From: Arcicella rosea | GTDB taxonomy: Bacteria > Bacteroidota > Bacteroidia > Cytophagales > Spirosomataceae | NCBI RefSeq assembly: GCF_014204325.1 | Contig: NZ_JACHKT010000009.1 | Coordinates: 1-64,000 of the forward strand | Direction of reading: 5' to 3' | Length of the DNA stretch: 64,000 nt | Shown here: positions 53,825 to 62,849 of the stretch, piece after piece | How positions within the stretch are numbered: the stretch's first letter is position 1 | How the letters are laid out: the number at the start of each line of letters is the position of its first letter | Program-made: the position numbers and the translations under genes | Notes under the pieces: generated by a model | Seen by the model: only the letters and a program-made list of their open reading frames with translations | What the model was told of the DNA's origin: nothing | Databases searched by the model: none

Positions 53825-55159
53825 ATGGAAAGAAGAGAATTTATTCAAAAAACAACCTTTGCTTCGCTTGGAGCATTAACATTTAGTGCAAAATCTTACG
53901 CTAAAATTATCGGTGCAAACGACCGAGTAAGAGTAGGTTGTGTAGGTTTTTCTGACCGTCACAGAGCTTCTCATGTAGGACCTTTCAAGGCCTTACAAAA
54001 AGAAATGAACTTTGAGATGACGGCTCTTTCTGATTTGTGGAATCGTCGTAGAGAAGAAGGAAAAGCATTTTTAGATAAGCAATTAGGAAGTGATGTAAAA
54101 GTTTTTAGAAATAACGAAGAGCTTTACGATTCTAAAATGGTAGATGCTGTATTTATTTCAACAGCAGATTTCCAACATGCTTTGCATACTGTTGAAGCTG
54201 TAAAAGCTGGTTGCGATACTTATACAGAGAAACCATTGGCTGAAACCATGGAAGATGCTCGTGCAGTATTGAAAGCGGTAAAAAATTCAAAACAAATCGT
54301 TCAAATTGGTTCACAACGTAGAAGTGGTGAAAACTATTTTGCGGCAGAGGATTTTATCAAATCAGGTAAATTTGGTCCAATCGTAATGGTAGAGTTGATG
54401 TGGAACGTAAACCAACCAGAACGTTGGAGAAGACCAGAATTGGTGAAAAACTTAAAAGAAACTGATGTAGATTGGAAACGTTATTTGATGAATCGTCCTT
54501 ACGAAGCATTCGATCCACGTAAATACTTAGAATATCGTTTGTTCTGGCCATATTCTTCTGGAATTCCGGGACAATGGATGTCTCACCAAATTGATACTGT
54601 TCACTGGTTTACAGGTTTGCCACACCCAAGAAGCGTAGTTGCTAATGGAGGAATTTATCAGTGGAAAGATGGTCGTTCAAATGCCGATACATTAACAGTA
54701 GTATTTGATTATGGCCCATTAGACGACCCTAAATCTGGTTTCCAAGTACAGTTTACTTCTCGTTTCTCGAACTCAGCAGGCGAAACAAAAGAATTGTATT
54801 ACTCAAATGGCGGTATGATTAATTTGGATACCAACGAGATTTCTTCGACAGGAGGTTTAACAGAAGGTCATGCTAAAACAATGGGCTTGAAAGCTAATTT
54901 GTTAGCACCAATGAAGCTCGAAGGTCAAAAAGTAGCTTCAGATGCAAACACTGGTGGCGACCCGTTGACGTTTGCCCACATTAAAAACTGGATGGAATGT
55001 GTACGTTCACGTAAACAAAGCCATGCACCAATTGAAGCTGGTTACTCGCACTCAATTGCAACAATCATGTCGAACGCTGCTTACAGAACAGGCTTGAAAG
55101 TTACTTTTGATGAGAAAACACAAGAAGTATTAGCAGGAGGAAAAGTATTCAAATACTAG
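53825..55159 (+). CDS. Gfo/Idh/MocA family oxidoreductase with Tat-type signal
   Basis: 444 residues. A twin-arginine-like signal (MERREFIQKTTFASLGALTF) precedes the NAD-binding Rossmann domain (RVRVGCVGF; the usual GxG is C-V-G-F) with VDAVFISTADFQHALHTVEA and the conserved EKP motif (DTYTEKPLAETMEDA). The C-terminal substrate domain follows. Secreted members of this group oxidise glycosides, often at C3, using a tightly bound cofactor. With the DUF1080 and SMP-30 genes upstream it forms a probable periplasmic sugar-processing group. Confidence 0.92.
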   Translation: MERREFIQKTTFASLGALTFSAKSYAKIIGANDRVRVGCVGFSDRHRASHVGPFKALQKEMNFEMTALSDLWNRRREEGKAFLDKQLGSDVKVFRNNEELYDSKMVDAVFISTADFQHALHTVEAVKAGCDTYTEKPLAETMEDARAVLKAVKNSKQIVQIGSQRRSGENYFAAEDFIKSGKFGPIVMVELMWNVNQPERWRRPELVKNLKETDVDWKRYLMNRPYEAFDPRKYLEYRLFWPYSSGIPGQWMSHQIDTVHWFTGLPHPRSVVANGGIYQWKDGRSNADTLTVVFDYGPLDDPKSGFQVQFTSRFSNSAGETKELYYSNGGMINLDTNEISSTGGLTEGHAKTMGLKANLLAPMKLEGQKVASDANTGGDPLTFAHIKNWMECVRSRKQSHAPIEAGYSHSIATIMSNAAYRTGLKVTFDEKTQEVLAGGKVFKY

Positions 55160-55202
55160 TTATATTTGACTTATCGCAAATTATCCTGAGTTTAAAGTCA
55201 TG

Positions 55203-55454
55203 AACATGAGTCATCCCAAATTTTAAAATCACAAAAAAGCGGTCAAAAAACTAATTTCGACCGCTTTTTTATGATTGATGGGCAACGAATTCCTACTGTT
55301 TGAGCGAAGCGAGTTTAGGAATTCTTGAATTTCTTTTGTTACTTTTCTTGTTTCAAGACAAGAAAAGTAAGGATTGTACAATAATAAAGATAAAAACCTC
55401 TCAAATCGTCCTAAACCTCACTATTCTAAGAAAAAATTCGGGATGACTCATGTT
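55203..55454. mobile_element. MITE-like element with 22-bp terminal inverted repeats
   Basis: AACATGAGTCATCCCAAATT-TT (55203-55224) is matched in inverted orientation at 55433-55454 with one mismatch. The 252-bp interval between the convergent Gfo/Idh and glmS genes has no gene but three hairpins: a terminator at 55233-55270, GAATTCCTA/TAGGAATTC near 55288-55325, and TTACTTTTCTTGT/ACAAGAAAAGTAA near 55340-55371. I see no clear target-site duplication, so mobility is only a suggestion. Confidence 0.5.
55233..55270. terminator. Bidirectional terminator between Gfo/Idh gene and glmS
   Basis: AAAAAAGCGGTC pairs perfectly with GACCGCTTTTTT around a 14-nt loop, giving T-runs on either strand. Confidence 0.88.
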
Positions 55455-55500
55455 TGTACCCAAATGATTTACATCTTATATCTTAAAGTCTTTATTTTAA

Positions 55501-57336
55501 TTACTCTACAGTAACAGACTTTGCTAAGTTTCTTGGTTGGTCAACATTGCAACCTCTTAAAACAGCAATATGATAAGAAAGTAACTGCAATGGGATTGTT
55601 GCTACTAATGGAATCAAAGCTTCGTGCATCGCAGGAATTTCAATCGTATAATCAGCCATCGTAGGAATCAATTTATCGCCTTCGGTTACGATAGCAATTA
55701 CTTTTCCTTTTCTGGCTTTTACTTCCTGAATATTAGATACTACTTTTTCATAAGAACTATCTTTGGTAGCAATAAAAACCACAGGCATTTCTTCGTCTAT
55801 TAAGGCAATCGGGCCATGTTTCATTTCAGCCGCAGGATAGCCTTCTGCATGAATATATGAAATTTCTTTTAATTTAAGTGCACCTTCTAAAGCAACAGGG
55901 AAGTTATAACCACGACCTAAATAAATGAAGTTTCTTGAGTCTTTGAATTGTGCTGCAATCTCTTTAATCTTTTCGTCAGTTTTCAGAACAGTTTCAATTT
56001 TAGAAGGAATTCTTTCTAATTCAAACAGTAATCTTCTGAATGTATCTTCATGCAAAGTTCCTTTTTTGCGGGCAACAGCAATTGCCATCATTGCCAAAAC
56101 AGTTACTTGTGCTGTAAAGGCTTTGGTAGAAGCCACACCAATTTCAGGGCCAGCATGAGTATATGCTCCAGCATGAGTAGCTCTCGGAATAGAAGAACCA
56201 ACCACATTACAAACCCCAATAATTGTTGCTCCTTTTGATTTTGCCAATTCGATAGCCGCTAAAGTATCAGCAGTTTCACCAGATTGCGAAATGGCAATCA
56301 CAAAATCACCTTCTTTGATGATAGGATTACGATAACGGAATTCTGAAGCGTATTCTACTTCAACGTTGATTCGTGCAAGTTCTTCAAAAATATATTCTGC
56401 CACCAAACCAGCATGCCATGAAGTACCACAAGCTACTATGACAATTCGTTTTGTTTTCGCTAATTTATCAACATAATCACGTAATCCGCCTAATACTAAA
56501 AGTCCGCTATCGGCATTCACACGACCACGCATACAATCAGCTACTGAACGAGGTTGCTCATAGATTTCTTTAAGCATAAAGTGTTCGTAACCACCTTTTT
56601 CTATTGCTTCAAGTTCTAATTCTACCGTTTGGATATAAGGAGATTGAAGAATATTGTCGATATTTTTAACGGTCAATTCTCCGTCACGCACTACTGCTAA
56701 TTCATAATCGTTCAAATAAATTACTTCATTCGTATATTCGATAATTGGCGTAGCATCTGACGCAAAAAAGAATTCATCATCACCAACACCAATTACAAGT
56801 GGCGAACCTTTACGAGCCGCAATTAATTGAGAAGGGTTAGTGGCATCCATAATTACAATGGCATAAGCACCAACTACTTCTTTCATTGCCAAACGAACGG
56901 CTTCTTCTAATAAACAACCAGTATTTACTTGAATGTCTTCAATGAAATGAATAAGTACTTCGGAATCTGTATCTGAATAAAAAACATGCCCTTTCTTGAT
57001 TAGGTTTTTCTTAATAGAAGAATAGTTTTCTATGATACCATTATGAATGATGGCTAAATTTTGAGAAGCTGAATAATGTGGATGTGCATTTACATCGTTT
57101 GGTTCACCATGCGTAGCCCAACGAGTGTGCCCAATGCCTATAGTACTTGTTAGATTTTCGTTTATAAGAGTCGCTTCTAGGTCAACAACCTTTCCTTTCT
57201 TTTTATAAATGTTTAGTCCATCGTTCAACAAAGCAATCCCCGAACTATCATATCCACGGTATTCTAAACGTTTTAGTCCTTTGATAATTAAAGGATAGGC
57301 TTCACGATGCCCAATATAAGCCACAATGCCACACAT
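55501..57336 (-). CDS. glmS: Glutamine-fructose-6-phosphate aminotransferase
   Basis: 611 residues, normal length. The N-terminal glutaminase has catalytic Cys2 (MCGIVAYIGHREAYPLIIKG), GIGHTRWATHGEPND and HNGIIENY. The two SIS domains carry IVACGTSWHAGLVAEYIFEE, AISQSGETADTLAAIELAKS and the C-terminal tail RNLAKSVTVE. It makes glucosamine-6-phosphate, the entry step of amino-sugar, peptidoglycan and LPS precursor synthesis. No glmS-type ribozyme is recognisable in the upstream region. Confidence 0.97.
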   Translation of the reverse strand: MCGIVAYIGHREAYPLIIKGLKRLEYRGYDSSGIALLNDGLNIYKKKGKVVDLEATLINENLTSTIGIGHTRWATHGEPNDVNAHPHYSASQNLAIIHNGIIENYSSIKKNLIKKGHVFYSDTDSEVLIHFIEDIQVNTGCLLEEAVRLAMKEVVGAYAIVIMDATNPSQLIAARKGSPLVIGVGDDEFFFASDATPIIEYTNEVIYLNDYELAVVRDGELTVKNIDNILQSPYIQTVELELEAIEKGGYEHFMLKEIYEQPRSVADCMRGRVNADSGLLVLGGLRDYVDKLAKTKRIVIVACGTSWHAGLVAEYIFEELARINVEVEYASEFRYRNPIIKEGDFVIAISQSGETADTLAAIELAKSKGATIIGVCNVVGSSIPRATHAGAYTHAGPEIGVASTKAFTAQVTVLAMMAIAVARKKGTLHEDTFRRLLFELERIPSKIETVLKTDEKIKEIAAQFKDSRNFIYLGRGYNFPVALEGALKLKEISYIHAEGYPAAEMKHGPIALIDEEMPVVFIATKDSSYEKVVSNIQEVKARKGKVIAIVTEGDKLIPTMADYTIEIPAMHEALIPLVATIPLQLLSYHIAVLRGCNVDQPRNLAKSVTVE

Positions 57337-57440
57337 ATATTTATAGTTTATTTGGTTAGCACTATTTCTTTTAGATTAGTTTATAAATTAATAATTAAAT
57401 CACAGAAGAAATAGTCAGTAATATATTGCCACAAAAATAG

Positions 57441-57470
57441 AGCGGAGAATCCATATTATGGTTCTCCGCT
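57441..57470 (-). terminator. Terminator after the DUF4270 gene
   Basis: AGCGGAGAA pairs with TTCTCCGCT. On the minus strand the hairpin is followed by CTATTTTTG. It separates the DUF4270 gene from glmS downstream. Confidence 0.7.
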
Positions 57471-57496
57471 CCAGAATTATTTCGAGAAATTATATA

Positions 57497-58981
57497 TTAT
57501 CTAGCTACGTAAGTATAATATACTTTAAGTTTGATATTACTATGATCAAAAATGGCACGAGTAATGTCAGGATTAATTACACTTTTACCAAGTGCTGGTC
57601 CTCTTGTACCAGTACTAGAGTTGGTAGAAAATAATGTTGGTGTTATAATCCAACCATTATTTTTGCCTCTACCAGCAATGATATTTTGTAAAGAACTTGT
57701 TATGTTGAAAGTATATAAATTAGTTCTACTTGCATAAGAAGAGATAGTTCCTTCGCCTGTTACAAAAACAAAATTGCCTTCACCAGTAGTTGTTGTTCTC
57801 AAAGGTTTGTTGGTTGGAGTGGCTTCAACAAGGATTAAATCGCTTGGTAAAGTATAGCCAGCAGTATTTGATTTAGGTTCAAGTACTAATTCTGCCTTAT
57901 TGATAGCGATGTCGTTACGTTCCTTCAATTTTAATAAATTTGGAAACTGTACTTTCATTGCAACACCTGTCCCAGATTGAAGAAAAACTTGATTATTCGC
58001 TTCGCTACTTTTTAAAATATCAGCAGGTTTAGCCAATTTACTTAATGTTGTTCCTGTACGAGCAGCTGTAATTTTATTAAATCTAGCATTGAAATTTGTA
58101 CCGTCTGCATTCGTAATGGCAATATAGAAATTGTTAGATTTTGTAGTATCTACAGTAACTAAACTATCAGCCGTATTTGCTGTATTTCTAACAGTATAAG
58201 TATATTTATAATGATAGTATAGTTTCATTTGAACAGCACCAGCAGAAAAACCAACAACTGCTGCATTTTTATTACTTTCAGAAACTAATGCTAACCCTTT
58301 AACTACTCCTTTGAAACCCGTTCCAACAAGTGCTTCGCTTTTGGCGATGTCTCTTTGACTTTCTAAAAACTTCACAAATGAAGGTTCTGTAATTGGGATT
58401 CTTAATGAATCAAATTTTCCAGCTGTTCCAGAAATTACTCTTTTATCTCTGATTGGGCGAATTTTTACGTTATTCAATTGTCCAATCGGAGTAGGATTCA
58501 AGGCAGGAGCTGCACTGTTGTTATAATAAACAATAGCAGGGTCAAGACTTGCAGATGATGCTAGTTGATATAATTTGAACGATTGATCTTGAAGTGTATC
58601 GCCTTGAACAAAGCTATAAGGTAAAATCAAACGGATAGAATCATTTTTACTTGGATAGGTTATCCATTTTACATTACTTCTGCCAGCAGTATCAACATTC
58701 GAGCGGATAGTATCTGCGGTAAGGTTTGAAATCTGGAAGTAACTTACTGCGTTTACATCTCCCAAAACTGGATCAGTAAAACGACCCACCAAAAGATTAC
58801 CTGTACTGTATGTTGCGATAGAATCTAATAAAACCGTAGAAGCATCAACCTTTAAAGTATCAGTGTAAAGTAAGCCTATGTCTTGTACAAAAACATTAGA
58901 ACCTATTTCTTTAGGGTCTTCACAAGCAGACAAAATTGCGAAAAAAGAAAAGAAAACACCAAAAATGAATGCTTTACGCAC
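57497..58981 (-). CDS. DUF4270 family lipoprotein
   Basis: About 494 residues from a GTG at 58981; this start gives a textbook lipoprotein signal (MRKAFIFGVFFSFFAILSAC) and overlaps the end of the upstream glycogen synthase gene by 8 bp. An ATG at 59062 would place 27 extra residues inside the neighbouring gene. The mature sequence has the DUF4270 pattern: EIGSNVFVQ near the start, LLVGRFTDPVLGDVNAVSYF and long beta-rich repeats. Function unknown; the family is Bacteroidota-specific, and linkage to glycogen synthase and panC is common. Confidence 0.88.
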   Translation of the reverse strand: MRKAFIFGVFFSFFAILSACEDPKEIGSNVFVQDIGLLYTDTLKVDASTVLLDSIATYSTGNLLVGRFTDPVLGDVNAVSYFQISNLTADTIRSNVDTAGRSNVKWITYPSKNDSIRLILPYSFVQGDTLQDQSFKLYQLASSASLDPAIVYYNNSAAPALNPTPIGQLNNVKIRPIRDKRVISGTAGKFDSLRIPITEPSFVKFLESQRDIAKSEALVGTGFKGVVKGLALVSESNKNAAVVGFSAGAVQMKLYYHYKYTYTVRNTANTADSLVTVDTTKSNNFYIAITNADGTNFNARFNKITAARTGTTLSKLAKPADILKSSEANNQVFLQSGTGVAMKVQFPNLLKLKERNDIAINKAELVLEPKSNTAGYTLPSDLILVEATPTNKPLRTTTTGEGNFVFVTGEGTISSYASRTNLYTFNITSSLQNIIAGRGKNNGWIITPTLFSTNSSTGTRGPALGKSVINPDITRAIFDHSNIKLKVYYTYVAR

Positions 58982-59783
58982 TTGCCAACTCCGTGTAAAT
59001 ATTGTAGTAACTGTCAATACTCTCTTCTGGAACGTATTCCAATTTTTTTGCGGGTAATTCATTAAAAATAGTGTTAAATTTCTCTGATACTTCTTCTTCC
59101 ATCGTAATTACGACGTCGGCATATTCTACGCCAATCTTAACAAAACCTTGATAATCTGCTGATTCTAAGCTACCTAGCATGTCATCTTCAACATTTAACA
59201 TTTTTACTTTGTCGTACAATCCTTCAAAAGCAAATTTATGAGCAAACTCATTGTTGAAAATAGAAAATACTGTTTTAGAGTCTTTAAACATTGGATCGTT
59301 TCTGTAAGTAGTCTTTAAATACAAAGGTATTAAAGCTGTCATCCAATCGTTACAATGCACAATATCAGGAGACCATCCTAATTTTTTTACAGTCTCAAGT
59401 GCACCTTTACAGAAAAATATTGCACGCTCATCGTTATCTGCATAAAATCTATCTTCTTTGTCGGTAAAAACGTACTTTCTTTGAAAATAGTCTTCGTTAT
59501 CAATAAAATATACCTGTAATTTTGCTGATGGCAAAGAGGCAACTTTAATGGTTACTGGCTTATCGTCGTCACCAACTGGTACCGTAAACCCAGATAACCT
59601 TACTACTTCATGAAGTCGGTTTTTACGTTCATTGATTAACCCAAAACGAGGTACTAAGATTCTGATTTCAAACCCTTTTTCCTGCATAGCAGCAGGGAGT
59701 TTTCTGACAAAATTAGCTACTTGAGTCGTAGAGAGAAAAGGGTCAACTTCACTGGCAACGTAAAGGATACGCAATTTAGACAT
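58974..59783 (-). CDS. Short glycogen/starch synthase (GT5 N-terminal domain)
   Basis: 269 residues, only the N-terminal Rossmann half of a GT5 glycogen synthase (full-length enzymes have about 470-500): MSKLRILYVASEVDPFLSTT, GFEIRILVPRFGLINERKNR, PDIVHCNDWMTALIPLYLKT and FEGLYDKV. The ADP-glucose-binding C-terminal half is missing. Short forms of this kind are typical of Bacteroidota and are not necessarily degraded; whether they are catalytic is unclear. The gene is divergent from panC and overlaps DUF4270. Confidence 0.88.
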   Translation of the reverse strand: MSKLRILYVASEVDPFLSTTQVANFVRKLPAAMQEKGFEIRILVPRFGLINERKNRLHEVVRLSGFTVPVGDDDKPVTIKVASLPSAKLQVYFIDNEDYFQRKYVFTDKEDRFYADNDERAIFFCKGALETVKKLGWSPDIVHCNDWMTALIPLYLKTTYRNDPMFKDSKTVFSIFNNEFAHKFAFEGLYDKVKMLNVEDDMLGSLESADYQGFVKIGVEYADVVITMEEEVSEKFNTIFNELPAKKLEYVPEESIDSYYNIYTELASA

Positions 59784-59875
59784 TGTTGTCGTTGTTAGGA
59801 GCCTTGATGCTGTTAAAAAGTGTTAAACAACTAAAACAGACAATCAAAGCAAGAAGGATTCACATAAAAATTATG

Positions 59876-59883
59876 CAAAAATA
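59876..59883 (-). promoter_or_regulatory. -7 element for the glycogen synthase-DUF4270 operon
   Basis: TATTTTTG on the minus strand, 92 bp before the start codon, with TTTTG about 22 bp upstream. The match to TAnnTTTG is exact but the spacing is slightly long. Confidence 0.45.
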
Positions 59884-60017
59884 TAAAAAAAATACGGAAA
59901 TTCCACAAAAAATTGAACGTGAATCTGTTTGGAACGAATAATAACACTTGCAGAGTTATATAAATCACATTCATATTTTATTCATTCAACCTTCAAAAAA
60001 TTAAAGAATAGAACATC

Positions 60018-60854
60018 ATGCAAGTATTTTTTGAGATAAAGACTTTACAAGCATATTTACAAAATCAGCGTCAGTTAAGTAAATCAGTAGGTTTTGTACC
60101 CACCATGGGTGCGCTTCATCAAGGGCATTTGTCTTTGATTGAAACTGCTAAAAATCAGAATGATATTGTTGTTTGTAGTATTTTTGTAAATCCTACTCAG
60201 TTTAATAATCCACACGATTTAGCAGTTTATCCTCGTACTTTAGAAGCTGACTGTAAAATGCTTGAAGAAGCCAATTGCGATATTGTATTTGCACCAAGTG
60301 CTACCGAAATGTACCCTAGTTTACCAACCTTAAAGTTTGATTTCGGTACTTTAGAAAACGTTATGGAAGGAAAATTCAGACCTGGACATTTCAATGGAGT
60401 AGGCATCGTTGTATCTAAATTATTTAACATTGTTCAGCCCAATAAAGCTTATTTCGGACAAAAAGATTTACAGCAATGTGCCGTCATTAATTGTTTGGTA
60501 AAAGATTTAAGTTTCTCTTTGGATTTAGTGATTTGCCCAACTCAACGAGAAAAAGACGGTTTGGCGATGTCTTCAAGAAATCGAAATTTAAGTGAGGAAC
60601 AAAGAGTAATTGCTCCAGAAATCTATAAATCTTTAACTGCCTCTGCAGCTTTACTCAAGAATCAATCATCGACGGCAGTAAAACAGTTTATAAAGGAGTA
60701 TTTTGACGTAATTGAGGATATTGAATTAGAGTATTTTGAAATATCGGATTTTGAGACATTACTACCCATCGAGGAACTTTCAGTTGGTAAAACCGCTTTG
60801 TGTATTGCAGCTTTCATGGGTAAAACTCGTTTGATTGATAACATAATTATTTGA
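60018..60854 (+). CDS. panC: Pantoate--beta-alanine ligase
   Basis: 278 residues, standard length. Nucleotide-binding motifs GFVPTMGALHQGHLSLIETA and the C-terminal loop MSSRNRNLSEEQR are present, with the pantoate-site segment FRPGHFNGVGIVVSKLFNIV and YFGQKDLQQ. It condenses pantoate with beta-alanine in an ATP-dependent reaction, the last step of pantothenate synthesis. panD, which makes the beta-alanine, lies 105 bp downstream. Confidence 0.96.
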   Translation: MQVFFEIKTLQAYLQNQRQLSKSVGFVPTMGALHQGHLSLIETAKNQNDIVVCSIFVNPTQFNNPHDLAVYPRTLEADCKMLEEANCDIVFAPSATEMYPSLPTLKFDFGTLENVMEGKFRPGHFNGVGIVVSKLFNIVQPNKAYFGQKDLQQCAVINCLVKDLSFSLDLVICPTQREKDGLAMSSRNRNLSEEQRVIAPEIYKSLTASAALLKNQSSTAVKQFIKEYFDVIEDIELEYFEISDFETLLPIEELSVGKTALCIAAFMGKTRLIDNIII

Positions 60855-60888
60855 AAAGCCTCATTATTATATAAGCTTAAAAATAATC

Positions 60889-60896
60889 TATCTTTG
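60889..60896 (+). promoter_or_regulatory. -7 element for panD
   Basis: TATCTTTG matches TAnnTTTG, 63 bp before the panD start and after the panC stop. No good TTG at the expected distance was found, so it may supplement read-through from panC. Confidence 0.45.
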
Positions 60897-60959
60897 CAGC
60901 ATAATTTTCAAAGAGTGTTTTAAAAGCTGTTTGATATTCACGTTTATTAAAAAAATATT

Positions 60960-61310
60960 ATGTTTCTTCATATAATGAAATCAAAACTCCATAGAGTAAA
61001 AATTACTCAAGCGGAGTTGAATTATGTCGGAAGTGTCACGATTGACGAGGATTTAATGGATGCCGCCAATTTGATTGAAAATGAAAAAGTACAGATTGTC
61101 AACAATAACAATGGCGAGCGTTTTGAAACTTATGTTATAAAAGGTGAGCGTGGTTCTGGAATGGTTTGTTTGAATGGTGCAGCTGCTCGAAGAGCTCAAA
61201 TAGGTGATATTGTTATCATTATTGCTTATGGAATGATGACAGAAGAGGAAGCTCGTACTTACAAACCAAGTTTGGTTTTTCCAGACGATAACAACAGATT
61301 GGTAAATTAG
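60960..61310 (+). CDS. panD: Aspartate 1-decarboxylase
   Basis: 116 residues. The self-cleavage site is G24-S25 ([15 protein letters not shown]), where the pyruvoyl cofactor is formed from the serine. Other conserved segments are [40 protein letters not shown] and DDNNRL. It produces beta-alanine for PanC. The ATG at 60960 gives the usual N-terminal length ([20 protein letters not shown]); M6 is an alternative. Confidence 0.95.
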   Translation: MFLHIMKSKLHRVKITQAELNYVGSVTIDEDLMDAANLIENEKVQIVNNNNGERFETYVIKGERGSGMVCLNGAAARRAQIGDIVIIIAYGMMTEEEARTYKPSLVFPDDNNRLVN

Positions 61311-61403
61311 CACATTGTGTCTTTGTAGTTCAAATTGAGTATTGTTAAGATTATAGAAAATACGATTCTTAGCAATACTCAATTCCTTTTTGATGAATCT
61401 ATT

Positions 61404-62375
61404 ATGAAAAAAATCCTTCAATACACCATATCGCTTGTTTTGGCGGGAGGCTTACTCTGGTTTGTTTTTAAGGACATTAGTTTGTCTGAAATGCTTGATG
61501 AATTCAAGAAAGCTGATTATAAATGGTTGATGCTTTCAGCTATTTTATCAATTACAGCACATGTTAGTCGAGCAACAAGATGGCGGATTTTGATGAAACC
61601 ACTTGGCTACCAACCTTCTACTTTCAATACTACTTTAGCTATTTTTATTGGATATTTTGCCAATTATATCATTCCAAGGATGGGAGAAGTATCTCGCTGT
61701 GGAAGTTTGAAAAAGACAGATAATATTCCTTTTGAAAAATCATTTGGAACTGTACTAACCGAAAGAATTTTTGATGTAGTGTCCTTATTAATCGTATTAA
61801 TGTTGAACTTAATTTTAGAATATGATAAGCTTCAACATTTCTTTATGGAACAGTTTGCCTCTAAGATTTATTTGATTGTTGGTCTTTTAATATTCCTCTC
61901 GATTGCTGGAATTTTAAGTATTTATCTTTTCAGAAAGTATCAAGAAAGATTATCAGGAGTGCCAATTCTTAGTAAAATTATTGGCTTTCTGAATGGATTA
62001 CTGGATGGTTTGATGAGTGTAAAACACCTTGAAAAACCATTTGCCTTTATCTTCTTTACAATACTTATTTGGGTGATGTATTGGCTTTCAGCTTATGTGC
62101 TTTTCTTTGCTATACCAGAAACTGCTCATTTGGGTTTATTGGCAGGGCTAACCGTATTAACAATGGGTTCTTTTGGCATGGCTGCACCTACGCAAGGCGG
62201 AATAGGCCCATTCCATTTTTTAGTAGGAAATGCTTTGGTACTTTATGGTTTACCACAAAAAGACGGAATTATCTTGGCAACATTTATACACGGCTCTCAG
62301 ATGATTACGTTGTTGGTTTTAGGGGCACTAAGTTTTTTGATTACATTATTTATTAAACCAAAAATAGATGACTGA
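61404..62375 (+). CDS. Lysylphosphatidylglycerol synthase transmembrane (UPF0104) family protein
   Basis: About 323 residues from the ATG at 61404 (MKKILQYTISLVLAGGLLWF). Eight or so membrane helices, with the family motifs SRATRWRILMKPLGY and RMGEVSRCGSL, and in the C-terminal half GSFGMAAPTQGGIGPFHFLV. The family forms the flippase-like half of MprF, without the aminoacyl-transfer domain. Its substrate here is unknown. The stop overlaps the start of rfaE2 by 8 bp. Confidence 0.9.
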   Translation: MKKILQYTISLVLAGGLLWFVFKDISLSEMLDEFKKADYKWLMLSAILSITAHVSRATRWRILMKPLGYQPSTFNTTLAIFIGYFANYIIPRMGEVSRCGSLKKTDNIPFEKSFGTVLTERIFDVVSLLIVLMLNLILEYDKLQHFFMEQFASKIYLIVGLLIFLSIAGILSIYLFRKYQERLSGVPILSKIIGFLNGLLDGLMSVKHLEKPFAFIFFTILIWVMYWLSAYVLFFAIPETAHLGLLAGLTVLTMGSFGMAAPTQGGIGPFHFLVGNALVLYGLPQKDGIILATFIHGSQMITLLVLGALSFLITLFIKPKIDD

Positions 62376-62844
62376 AAATAAAATTGTTAGTCTTGAAGAA
62401 GCCATTAAGCGAACAGAAGACTGGCAAAAAGAAGGCAAGAAAATAGTTTTTACCAATGGATGTTTTGATATTGTTCATCTAGGACACATTGATTATTTAG
62501 AGAAAGCTAGAAATTTAGGTGATAAGCTGATTTTAGGATTGAATACTGATGCTTCGGTAAAAAGATTAAAAGGGGAGACCCGCCCAGTTGTGAATGAATA
62601 CGCTCGTTCAAGAATGATGGCAGCTTTTGAATTTATTGATGCAGTAATTCTTTTTGACGAGCCAACTCCGCTTGAAGTAATTCAGGAAATTCAACCAGAT
62701 ATTTTGGTGAAAGGCGATGATTACGTAGTTGAAACTATTGTTGGGGCTGATTTTGTTATGGGTAAAGGTGGAGAAGTAAAAACAATTCCTTTGGTAAAAG
62801 GATATTCAACCACTTCGTTAATTGAGAAAATCAAACAAATTTAA
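62368..62844 (+). CDS. rfaE2: D-glycero-beta-D-manno-heptose 1-phosphate adenylyltransferase
   Basis: 158 residues. The cytidylyltransferase-type motif is KIVFTNGCFDIVHLGHIDYL, with LILGLNTDASVKRLKG, RPVVNEYARSRMMAAFEFID and the C-terminal GYSTTSLIEKI. It corresponds to the C-terminal half of HldE and makes ADP-heptose for the lipopolysaccharide inner core; the kinase half is not in this window. The gene overlaps the upstream membrane-protein gene. Confidence 0.94.
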   Translation: MTENKIVSLEEAIKRTEDWQKEGKKIVFTNGCFDIVHLGHIDYLEKARNLGDKLILGLNTDASVKRLKGETRPVVNEYARSRMMAAFEFIDAVILFDEPTPLEVIQEIQPDILVKGDDYVVETIVGADFVMGKGGEVKTIPLVKGYSTTSLIEKIKQI

Positions 62845-62849
62845 TAGCT

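Noticed and set aside
57432-57439. TATTTTTG as the glmS promoter
   Set aside because: The match is exact on the minus strand, but it coincides with the T-run after the DUF4270 terminator hairpin and lacks a TTG at the right distance; it could be either and was not called.
57337-57500. glmS ribozyme/riboswitch
   Set aside because: No glmS ribozyme core is recognisable upstream of the glmS start; such ribozymes are mainly known from Firmicutes.
58974-59783. Frameshifted or truncated glycogen synthase pseudogene
   Set aside because: The frame is intact, coupled to the next gene, and short GT5 forms of this size are usual in Bacteroidota; no C-terminal half is found downstream.
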